Assembly (NCBI GenBank): GCA_965649105.1
Contig: CBFGJP010000072.1
Span: 1 to 12,810 of the forward strand
Source: JAOAFX01 sp965649105
GTDB lineage: Bacteria > Hydrothermota > Tepidihabitantia > SM23-42 > JAOAFX01
Length of the DNA: 12,810 nt
Reading direction: 5' to 3'
Shown here: one piece after another, positions 1-7,063 of the stretch
Layout: each line of letters starts with the position of its first letter
How positions within the stretch are numbered: the stretch's first letter is position 1
Made by a program: the position numbers and the translations under genes
The notes under the pieces: generated by a model
Database searches by the model: none
Told to the model about the DNA's origin: nothing
What the model saw: only the letters and a program-made list of their open reading frames with translations

Positions 1-1
1 A

Positions 2-2566
2 TTCATATCAAATGTGAGTGGGGACTTTAGTCCCATATATAAAAAATATTTATATCTTTTCACCAAAAACAAAGCCGGTTATAAAAACCTGTGCCAGATT
101 CTAACTCATTATGCCTTCAAAAAAATTGATATAAATTTTATAAAAGAACACTCATCCGGTTTGATTCTGGTATCCAATTCTTTAAATATTATTGATAATC
201 TGGCATCTGCATTTACCGATATTTATTTTCTTTTATCCCCGGATGGCCGTTTTATACCCGATAAAAAAATTCCGATTATTGGTGCAAATGAAATATTTTA
301 TGCCAGGCCTCAAGACCGAATCATTTATAGACTTTTGTCCATGATAAAAAAATTTAAAACTGAAGATGGAGATAAAAAAATATCTTATTTTGTTAAACCC
401 GAAAGATTTATAAGGCTTTATGATTCCTATCCAGAGGCGATCAGCAACCTCTTTAAAATTGCCGAATGCTGTACATATCTGCCTGAAGCAAAATCCTGGA
501 TTTTCCCAAAGACAAAAAAGAGATTGATGGAAATTATCAAACCATTTTATCAACGATTGACCATAAATGAGAGAAAAAGGGTGGAATTTGAATACAGGAT
601 TATAAAAGAAATGGGTTTTGAAGCATATTTTGTTTTAATCTATGAATTAAAGGAATTTGCCCGAAATAAAGGCATTGGTGTGAATGTGCGTGGTTCTGCC
701 GCTGCTTCTTTTATTTTTTATCTTCTGGATATTTCGGTTGTTAATCCAATGAAATATAATCTTCCTTTTGAGCGCTTTTTAAATCAAAAACGTGGTGAAC
801 CACCCGATATTGACCTGGATGTAGAATTCAACGAGCGTGAATATCTGATAAATGAAATTTATAAGATATTTGGAAGTGACTATGTCGCAAGAATCAGTAT
901 GATAAATAGATTTCAGACCCGTGCCGGTTTCAGAGATTCAGCCCGCGCCTGTGGTATATCACCATTAGAATTGAAAAGAATCAAGGACCATATTGGTGAG
1001 AAATTAATTACCCGAATAATGGAGTTAGCAGAAAGGATTGATGGGTATCCTAAATATTTTGCCTCCCATCCCAGTGGTATTGTTATCACACCCGAGCCAG
1101 TTTTTAAGTATGTTCCGCTCTATCCCAGCCCCCAGGGAGCGGTTACTCATTTTGACAAAGACGCCATTGGTATTGCGGGGCTTGTAAAACTTGATATCCT
1201 GGGTGTTCGTGGGTTCCCGGAATTGTATCTCAAAAAGGAAGAGATAGATCTGGCTGACCTTTCAGTATACAGATTCATTTCCGGAGGTAAGACCCTTGGT
1301 TGTTTTCAGATTGAGAGCCCAATGGTAAGGCAGGTTCTGAAAAAGATAAAACCAAAAAGTTTGATGGATATTGCCAATGCCATTGCGATCATAAGACCGG
1401 GACCGGCAAGGGGTGGAATGAAAGAAAGATTTTTAAAAAGACTTGATGGTAAAGAAAGAGTGGATTATCTACATCCCGATCTCAAAGATATTCTAAAAGA
1501 GACCATGGGTATACCGGTATATCAGGAACAGATTCTTAATATCGCCAATCGTTTTGCTGGATTCAATTTAGATGATGCTGACCTTTTAAGAAGGGCAATG
1601 ACCAAAGAACGAAACTCAAATTTGATGAATGAAATAAGGGAAAGATTTTTTATCCGGGCTGCAAAACTTGGATATAACAAGAAAGAGATTGAACGGGTAT
1701 GGGCGCGAATTGCAGCATTCTCTTCGTTTGGTTTTAATAAGGCACACAGTCTTACTTATGCTACGCTTGCCTATCTTTCAGCATATCAGAAATTTTATAA
1801 TCCACGGGAATTTTTTTGTCGGTTGTTAAATAACGAAGGCGGTTATTATCCACTATATGCCTACATAAATGAGGCAAGAAGATGGGGGATAATAATCGTT
1901 GGACCGGATATAAACAGGAGTGAATATGGGTTTTCTATAAAAGATGGTTCACTGGTGGTTGGACTTTGTAGCATAAGGAATCTATCTCAAACGACGATTA
2001 AAAAAATATTAAAATTTCGTCCTTTTAAAAATGTTGAACAGTTTTATTCTTTTGTAAACCCAGATATTCAAGAAGTTGTTAGTCTCATAAAATCCGGAGC
2101 AATGGATTTATTCGGCAAATCCTGGACCGAGTTATACTTCAGACTCTTAAGAGTTCTTAATCAGAATAACCGGCAAAGGTCGGTAGAACAGGAAATTTTT
2201 ATAAAAGACGAATTATCGGATAGAGAATTTAGTGATTTTACCCAGCAATCAAAACTACGATCTCAATTTAATATACTGGGATTTCTCCCGGCGATGCATA
2301 TCTTAGAATTTTTATATCCTGAAAGACAGACAAAAATTGCCGATATACGATCAATGCAAAATCCGACGGGTTTGACCTGCCTTGTGATAGCAAAGAGAAC
2401 GATTCTTACCCGCACGAAAAAATATATGTCATTCTATACGGTGGATGATGAGACTGACCATCTTGAAGTTATTATGTTTGAAAAACCGGGTGAAGAGTTA
2501 ATAATGCCGATTTTTCAAATAAAGGGTTATTTAAAAGACGATTTTTTCTATGCCCGACCTGTGTAA
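2..2566 (+). CDS. dnaE: DnaE-type DNA polymerase III alpha subunit, 5'-truncated
   Basis: Replicative or translesion C-family polymerase that adds dNTPs to a primer. The frame is open to the window edge. The first in-frame GTG (14) is not the real start, because the protein there already matches DnaE about 80-90 residues in, inside the PHP domain. Numbering from that GTG: the end of the PHP domain is at 1-110; the palm has catalytic Asp265 and Asp267 (PDIDLD) and the third Asp394 (KLDILG); RPGP is at 461-464; FGFNKAHSLTYA starts near 572; a helix-hairpin-helix region lies near 685-715; a C-terminal OB fold is near 765-850. The protein ends after the OB fold, and the NNEGGYYP...EARRWGI segment resembles DnaE2/ImuC error-prone enzymes more than the main replicase. 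The PHP metal motif is degenerate (NEIFY at 92-96, where ND-x-H-Y is usual), so proofreading or phosphatase activity from PHP is unlikely. QEIF at 726-729 could be a weak beta-clamp motif. Family call firm; the DnaE2 assignment is inference. Confidence 0.93.
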   Translation, partial: FISNVSGDFSPIYKKYLYLFTKNKAGYKNLCQILTHYAFKKIDINFIKEHSSGLILVSNSLNIIDNLASAFTDIYFLLSPDGRFIPDKKIPIIGANEIFYARPQDRIIYRLLSMIKKFKTEDGDKKISYFVKPERFIRLYDSYPEAISNLFKIAECCTYLPEAKSWIFPKTKKRLMEIIKPFYQRLTINERKRVEFEYRIIKEMGFEAYFVLIYELKEFARNKGIGVNVRGSAAASFIFYLLDISVVNPMKYNLPFERFLNQKRGEPPDIDLDVEFNEREYLINEIYKIFGSDYVARISMINRFQTRAGFRDSARACGISPLELKRIKDHIGEKLITRIMELAERIDGYPKYFASHPSGIVITPEPVFKYVPLYPSPQGAVTHFDKDAIGIAGLVKLDILGVRGFPELYLKKEEIDLADLSVYRFISGGKTLGCFQIESPMVRQVLKKIKPKSLMDIANAIAIIRPGPARGGMKERFLKRLDGKERVDYLHPDLKDILKETMGIPVYQEQILNIANRFAGFNLDDADLLRRAMTKERNSNLMNEIRERFFIRAAKLGYNKKEIERVWARIAAFSSFGFNKAHSLTYATLAYLSAYQKFYNPREFFCRLLNNEGGYYPLYAYINEARRWGIIIVGPDINRSEYGFSIKDGSLVVGLCSIRNLSQTTIKKILKFRPFKNVEQFYSFVNPDIQEVVSLIKSGAMDLFGKSWTELYFRLLRVLNQNNRQRSVEQEIFIKDELSDREFSDFTQQSKLRSQFNILGFLPAMHILEFLYPERQTKIADIRSMQNPTGLTCLVIAKRTILTRTKKYMSFYTVDDETDHLEVIMFEKPGEELIMPIFQIKGYLKDDFFYARPV

Positions 2567-3861
2567 TCATTTTGAGCAGATTCGGGTATTATCTTTCTTC
2601 CAGCAATATTATTGAAAACTGCATAAAAGAATTGAACCAACCCGGCATTTGAAATTTCGCCCAATCTACAAATTCTTTTGCAGATGTTTGATATTGAATA
2701 AAATTCTTTCTTCAAAAAATGGTAGCCTTCAATCAATTCATCAACCGTCATATTTTTTGGTTTGAATACAACCGTTGAATGATTATACTTACCCCAGTCT
2801 TCGGTCAAAAGTCTGCCTTCATTTTTTAACCGTTGATAGAGGCGGGTGCCTGGATATGGTGTCAGAATGTTAAAGGTTGCGGTTGTTATTTGGGCTTTAT
2901 ATAAGAAATCAAGGGTTTTCTGAAATATATCTTCTGCATCATCATCGAGGCCAAACACAAAAGAAGGATGGAATAGAATGCCTGCATCCTGAATCCTTTT
3001 TACGGCATCTAAATTTTCCTGAATTGTCTTTAAAGTTTTTTGGAAACCCGCTGAACCCTTTGTTGATATTGACTCCACACCGATGAATAAGCCGCGACAT
3101 CCGGATTTGTAGCACCATTTAAGTAGTTCAGTATCTCTGGCAATATTAATCGTGCTCTGCCCACCCCATTCAATCTTCAAAGGTGCAAGTGCCTGAAATA
3201 ATTCTTTAGCGTATCTGGGATTTCCTACAACATTATCATCAAGGTTCAAAAATATCTTTGAACCGGCATTTTCAATGTCTCTGATAACTTGGCTGATGGG
3301 GAGATGTCGTATTCTTTTGCCAAAGATATCGCTCACGGAACAGAATTCACAATTATATGGGCAGCCCCTTGTAGTAAAAAACCCAGGCCATTTATAACCA
3401 AGGATAACCGGCTCGAGATTAAGATCTCTTCTCGGCAGGGGAGACTTGCTTAAATCAAATGGTCCGGGTCGGTATATCTTTTGAAGTTTATTGTTTTTAA
3501 AGTCTTCAAGCACTTTATGCCATACACCCTCTGCTTCACCTACTACAACCGAATCTCCAAATTTTAATACTTCTTCAGGTAATACCGAGGCATGGATGCC
3601 ACCGAAAACTATTTTCGTGCCTTTTTCTTTGAGTTTTTGGGCAATTTGGTATCCCCGCGGTGCATTGGCAGTCATTATGGAAATACCAGCAAGGTCGTAT
3701 TGTTTGTTAAAATCAATATCTTTCATCTGTTCATCAATCACGGTGAGTTCTATATCTGGCGGCGTTAACGCCGCAAGAATGTGCAGGGCGAGCTGGGGAA
3801 TTTTAAGGCCTATCGGCGTTTTCTTATCAGATGAACGCGGTGTTACGATTAATAATTTCAC
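2548..3861 (-). CDS. B12-binding domain radical SAM protein
   Basis: 437 aa with a GTG start. The N-terminal ~130 residues form a Rossmann-like cobalamin-binding fold (DEQ in the second strand, GGIHASVLPEE and GEAE), but without the DxHxxG motif, so any cobalamin would bind base-off without His ligation. The radical SAM core is roughly 155-370, with the 4Fe-4S motif C167-x3-C171-x2-C174. The C-terminal part (KKEFYSISNICKR) resembles the tail domain of HpnJ/HpnP/HpnR-like B12 radical SAM enzymes, which modify lipids or small molecules at unactivated carbons. The substrate is unknown. The gene is monocistronic, starts from a consensus promoter with no room for an SD, and its 3' end overlaps dnaE tail-to-tail by 19 bp. 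Superfamily certain, reaction unknown. Confidence 0.9.
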   Translation of the reverse strand: MKLLIVTPRSSDKKTPIGLKIPQLALHILAALTPPDIELTVIDEQMKDIDFNKQYDLAGISIMTANAPRGYQIAQKLKEKGTKIVFGGIHASVLPEEVLKFGDSVVVGEAEGVWHKVLEDFKNNKLQKIYRPGPFDLSKSPLPRRDLNLEPVILGYKWPGFFTTRGCPYNCEFCSVSDIFGKRIRHLPISQVIRDIENAGSKIFLNLDDNVVGNPRYAKELFQALAPLKIEWGGQSTINIARDTELLKWCYKSGCRGLFIGVESISTKGSAGFQKTLKTIQENLDAVKRIQDAGILFHPSFVFGLDDDAEDIFQKTLDFLYKAQITTATFNILTPYPGTRLYQRLKNEGRLLTEDWGKYNHSTVVFKPKNMTVDELIEGYHFLKKEFYSISNICKRICRLGEISNAGLVQFFYAVFNNIAGRKIIPESAQNDYTGRA

Positions 3862-3867
3862 TACTTT

Positions 3868-3895
3868 ATTATACTAAAATTCATAATGTTGTCAA
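3868..3895 (-). promoter_or_regulatory. Consensus sigma70 promoter of the radical SAM gene (leaderless type)
   Basis: On the minus strand, TTGACA (3895-3890), a 16-bp spacer and TATAAT (3873-3868) match consensus in both boxes. Only six bases (AAAGTA) separate the -10 box from the GTG at 3861, so transcription should begin at or next to the start codon. No SD is present. Confidence 0.85.
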
Positions 3896-3897
3896 TA

Positions 3898-3927
3898 AAA
3901 AAGGCAGACCGAAAGGCCTGCCTTTTT
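3898..3927 (-). terminator. Intrinsic terminator, probably bidirectional
   Basis: A 10-bp stem (AAAAAGGCAG with CTGCCTTTTT) extends inward through CC/GG to a GAAA/TTTC-type tetraloop and is flanked by A and T tracts. It lies 17 bp past the stop of the minus-strand secreted-protein gene and gives a U tract in that direction. The U tract ends 2-3 bases before the -35 box of the next minus-strand gene. Confidence 0.88.
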
Positions 3928-3944
3928 GCTACCTTTAGATTTTC

Positions 3945-5087
3945 TTATTTAATCACGGTCAGTACTGCACTGCAGGAAAACTTTCCACAATGCGCGTTTA
4001 CAAAATATACACCATTGGCAACTTGTATGCCATTTTCATCTTTGCCATCCCATATTACTTTATAGCCGCCCGCAGATTTATAATCTTGAATTAAGGTTTT
4101 TATAAGTTTTCCTGTTTTATCGTAGACGCAGATTTTTGTTTCCCCGGATATTGGAATGCTATAATTTATCGACACACTCTTTCTAAGAATTGAAGGTGTA
4201 ACATTGATATTAATATTTCTCACTGGCGTTTTTTGAGGCATTTCGGCAATGCCATAGACACCGAAAGCCTCGAGCATACCATATACCATATTAAGCCATT
4301 GGTTGTAATTAGAAGGATTTCTTCCATCAACCGTCCAGAAAGAAGTTTGAAGAGGTGTCATATTGGGGTAGGCAATTGAATTATATTGGGTGTAGGTAAG
4401 GTCCTGTATGATATGGTGTGCCTGTGCATCAGGAGTCAATGCATCACACCAGAAACCATTGGATTGATAATCACAATATGTGGTAAATGAAATACCATTT
4501 ATTTCTGCAAGTCCCAGGATATTCAAAGATGTAGCATCCTGACAATAATCTTCACTTACGCTGGACAAATGGAAATTAGTTGTAAGCCACGCCATTGGGA
4601 CACCACTATAAATTATGTCCTGTCCTAATAGCCATACCTTACCACCACCATTTATATAATTTTGTAGGTTTGTTTGATCAGTTGATGTTAGAGCCATGTC
4701 AGCCCACCAAAAATCGTAACAGTTCCATATTACAAGATCGTAGTTCTGCATTGTCGGTAGATCCGGACCATTTGCACTTGGATCAGCGGTTGGCCCAAAC
4801 CAGCCATAATTTCCAGTGCCAAGCAGGTCGTTCAATGTATTGGTCCATAACGGATCGGGTTTTGAAGCGGGTCCAAAACCAGCATCCGCGGGATCCTCTA
4901 CAAAAAGGATACCGCCTCTGTTAAAAGATGGGGTGTAGGGCGTTGGCTTATTTTCTTCTATGTTCCGTTTAGTGAACCTCTGATATTCGTTGCTAGTCCT
5001 TGAATTTGGATTGGCATACCCTGATGAAAATAATAATACTACGAGTATAGAGATTATTAAAACACCTATTTTTGTTGATTTAGTCAT
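3945..5087 (-). CDS. Secreted protein with FlgD-like C-terminal sorting domain
   Basis: 380 aa. The N-terminus is a signal peptide: basic MTKSTK, then a hydrophobic stretch of about 15 residues, with likely cleavage after GYA (residues 23-25). The middle (about 58-280) has alternating strand/helix segments such as GGILFVEDP, YDLVIWNCYDFWW and GGKVWLLGQDI. These resemble the amidotransferase-like domain found in many bacterial surface proteins (inference). The last ~85 residues match FlgD Ig-like/type IX-like sorting modules (KICVYDKTGKLIKTL, WDGKDENG, VANGVYFV, ending in VIK), suggesting export and surface anchoring. ATG start with an ideal SD (AAAGGAGG) four bases upstream. Several Cys in the body could form disulfides. 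Function unknown. Confidence 0.85.
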   Translation of the reverse strand: MTKSTKIGVLIISILVVLLFSSGYANPNSRTSNEYQRFTKRNIEENKPTPYTPSFNRGGILFVEDPADAGFGPASKPDPLWTNTLNDLLGTGNYGWFGPTADPSANGPDLPTMQNYDLVIWNCYDFWWADMALTSTDQTNLQNYINGGGKVWLLGQDIIYSGVPMAWLTTNFHLSSVSEDYCQDATSLNILGLAEINGISFTTYCDYQSNGFWCDALTPDAQAHHIIQDLTYTQYNSIAYPNMTPLQTSFWTVDGRNPSNYNQWLNMVYGMLEAFGVYGIAEMPQKTPVRNININVTPSILRKSVSINYSIPISGETKICVYDKTGKLIKTLIQDYKSAGGYKVIWDGKDENGIQVANGVYFVNAHCGKFSCSAVLTVIK

Positions 5088-5090
5088 TGA

Positions 5091-5097
5091 ACCTCCT
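5091..5097 (-). promoter_or_regulatory. Shine-Dalgarno of the 5087 gene
   Basis: AGGAGGT on the minus strand, just before the ATG at 5087. It fixes that start and contrasts with the SD-less radical SAM genes on both sides. Confidence 0.8.
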
Positions 5098-5104
5098 TTG
5101 TTTT

Positions 5105-5132
5105 ATTATAATTATTTTTTTAATAAAGTCAA
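5105..5132 (-). promoter_or_regulatory. Promoter of the secreted-protein gene
   Basis: On the minus strand, TTGACT (5132-5127), a 16-bp AT-only spacer and TATAAT (5110-5105). The predicted start near 5098 leaves a very short leader that just includes the SD. Confidence 0.75.
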
Positions 5133-5152
5133 TGGAGATTCTTTCCTTAATC

Positions 5153-5181
5153 TTGACATAAGGCAGTACTTACAATATATT
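5153..5181 (+). promoter_or_regulatory. Promoter of the 5187 radical SAM gene (leaderless type)
   Basis: TTGACA (5153-5158), a 17-bp spacer and TATATT (5176-5181), divergent from the minus-strand promoter 20 bp away. Five bases (ATTAC) separate the -10 box from the ATG at 5187, so the transcript should begin at or next to the ATG. No SD precedes it. Confidence 0.72.
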
Positions 5182-5186
5182 ATTAC

Positions 5187-5942
5187 ATGGCTTTGTTAGA
5201 GCCTTTAAAATATGCTGAAGAGATTAAGTCGGTAATTCTTAAACAAAGTAGTAGAAAATATTATCGGCTCGTAAGGACCGGACGTTGGTATGGCGGTATT
5301 GCAACTGCTGATTGTTGTGGATGTAATTTAAAGTGTGTATTTTGCTGGAGTAATAAACCAAGGGATAACCCTGAAAAGATAGGCAGTTTCTATGCACCGG
5401 ATTATGTTGCGGAAAATCTAATAAAATGTGCAAAAGAAAATAATTACCGTTATGTCAGAATAAGCGGGAACGAGCCAACGCTATCTAAAGAGCATTTGAT
5501 TTCGGTTATATCAATGATTGATAGAACCAAATTAATTTTTATTCTTGAAACGAATGGTACACTTCTTGATGTTGATTTTGTGAAAGACCTTACGGTATTT
5601 AGAAATTTACATGTCCGAGTATCATTGAAAGGAACAACTCCGGAGGAATTTTCAATGCTCACTTTAGCAAAACCGGAAACATTTGATTTAATCTTGGATA
5701 ATCTTCAGAACCTTGTAAATGCTCGGATACGATTTAACCTTGCGGTTATGCTGTCTTTCAGTCCGGATAAGAATATAATCCAATTGAAAGAACGATTGAA
5801 AAAAATTTTCCACAAAATAATTGATGATTTTGAAGAAGAGTATATCTTTCTTTATCCCCATGTGGCGGAGCGATTAAAAAAAGCCGGCATAAAGCCACTT
5901 GTTGCCTACACACCCAATGGTATTCCAAAGGAATTTATCTAA
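5187..5942 (+). CDS. Radical SAM protein of unknown function (archaeal-looking)
   Basis: 251 aa. The 4Fe-4S motif C46-x3-C50-x2-C53 is in CNLKCVFC, preceded by two more cysteines (C43, C44). It is followed by radical SAM strands (YRYVRISGNEPTLSKEHL as the SAM-contacting GGE-like region, then FILETNGTLL and HVRVSLKGTT). The RWYGGIATADC lead-in recalls uncharacterised archaeal radical SAM proteins (from memory, not searched). There is no C-terminal SPASM or second cluster domain, so it is a minimal core plus a short helical tail. It is followed after 75 bp by rtcA on the same strand, which may hint at RNA-related chemistry, but that is only context. Superfamily firm, reaction unknown. Confidence 0.88.
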   Translation: MALLEPLKYAEEIKSVILKQSSRKYYRLVRTGRWYGGIATADCCGCNLKCVFCWSNKPRDNPEKIGSFYAPDYVAENLIKCAKENNYRYVRISGNEPTLSKEHLISVISMIDRTKLIFILETNGTLLDVDFVKDLTVFRNLHVRVSLKGTTPEEFSMLTLAKPETFDLILDNLQNLVNARIRFNLAVMLSFSPDKNIIQLKERLKKIFHKIIDDFEEEYIFLYPHVAERLKKAGIKPLVAYTPNGIPKEFI

Positions 5943-6017
5943 AATGAATATATTTGCTCCGATACTCTGGAGTGCGTTAGTTTGCTAATGCTGTGTTTTG
6001 TATTGAAAGGGAAATAA

Positions 6018-7058
6018 ATGTGGACTGAAATGATAGAAATAGATGGTTCCTACTTAGAAGGTGGTGGTCAAATCCTCCGCACTGCTATTGCCCTTTCCGG
6101 CATTACAAAAAAGCCAGTAATGATATACAACATTAGAAAGGGTAGAGAAAAACCTGGATTGAAACCCCAACACCTTGAAGGAATAAAGTCTGCCGCAAAA
6201 ATTTGTAATGCAGAACTGACCGGTGCCGTGTTGAATTCAACGAAAATAAATTTTGTCCCAGGCAAGATAAACGGTGGTTCTTATGAAATTGATACCAAAA
6301 CTGCGGGTGCAGTTACATTAATATTGCAGACACTGGTACCCATTGGTATTTGTGCACCGGAGATTTTACGAATCATTATAAAAGGTGGGACAGCAGTTCC
6401 ATTCAGTCCGACAATCCTTTATTTTACTGATGTCTTCTGTTACTATTTAAAAAAAATGGGAGTGGATATTTTAGTTGAGATAAAGCGACACGGATTTTAT
6501 CCCCAGGGTGGGGGAGAAGTATCAGTTATTATCAATCCAGGTATTTTACAGCCCATTGATTTTGTTGAACCTAAAGAATTCAAAAAAGTTGATGTCTGCG
6601 CAATATCTTCAGAACACGTTAAAAGTGCACGCGTTGCGGAAAGGCTCATTACCGGATTCCAGAGTGTATATCCCGAAGCAAATTGCAAATATAAATATGT
6701 TGAGACCGATTCAGCCGGTTGTTTTATACATTCAATTGCCATATTTGAAAATGGTGTTATTAGAGTTGATGGTTTAGGTGAAAAGGGAAAACCGGCTGAG
6801 CGGATCGGACAGGAGACTGCAAAAAATTTAAAAGAAATTTTAAAAGACCCGCCCGCAGTTGATGAATATATGGTTGACCAGATTATACCATATATGGCGC
6901 TTGCAACTTATAAAACCGGTAAACAGATTGCAATAAAATTTTCCGAATTAACCTGCCACGCTCTGACAAACATCTGGGTTGTAAAAAAATTCCTGCCCGT
7001 AGAATTTAAGACTGATAAAAATATTTTGAAGTGTTGGAGAATTGAGGAGAGTGGATGA
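6018..7058 (+). CDS. rtcA: RNA 3'-terminal phosphate cyclase
   Basis: Converts an RNA 3'-phosphate to a 2',3'-cyclic phosphate using ATP through a covalent enzyme-AMP intermediate; it acts in RNA end repair or modification. 346 aa, the usual length. The family signature IDGSYLEGGGQILRTA is at 7-22, KPGLKPQHLEGIK is near 48, HGFYPQGGGEV is near 158, and the adenylated His is H314 in TCHALTNIWVV, preceded by EYMVDQIIPYMALA. A weak AAAGGGA precedes the ATG at 6018. An in-frame ATG at 6030 (MIEIDGSY) matches typical family starts and is an alternative. No RtcB or RtcR is in the window. The stop is 5 bp from that of the convergent IscS-like gene. Confidence 0.95.
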   Translation: MWTEMIEIDGSYLEGGGQILRTAIALSGITKKPVMIYNIRKGREKPGLKPQHLEGIKSAAKICNAELTGAVLNSTKINFVPGKINGGSYEIDTKTAGAVTLILQTLVPIGICAPEILRIIIKGGTAVPFSPTILYFTDVFCYYLKKMGVDILVEIKRHGFYPQGGGEVSVIINPGILQPIDFVEPKEFKKVDVCAISSEHVKSARVAERLITGFQSVYPEANCKYKYVETDSAGCFIHSIAIFENGVIRVDGLGEKGKPAERIGQETAKNLKEILKDPPAVDEYMVDQIIPYMALATYKTGKQIAIKFSELTCHALTNIWVVKKFLPVEFKTDKNILKCWRIEESG

Positions 7059-7063
7059 GAAAT

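Noticed and set aside
3491..3877. 128-aa plus-strand frame opposite the radical SAM gene
   Set aside because: Antisense shadow of the B12-binding domain; composition follows the opposite strand's codons.
5944..5988. 14-aa ORF between the radical SAM gene and rtcA
   Set aside because: No SD or promoter match, no recognisable sequence, and its length is expected by chance.
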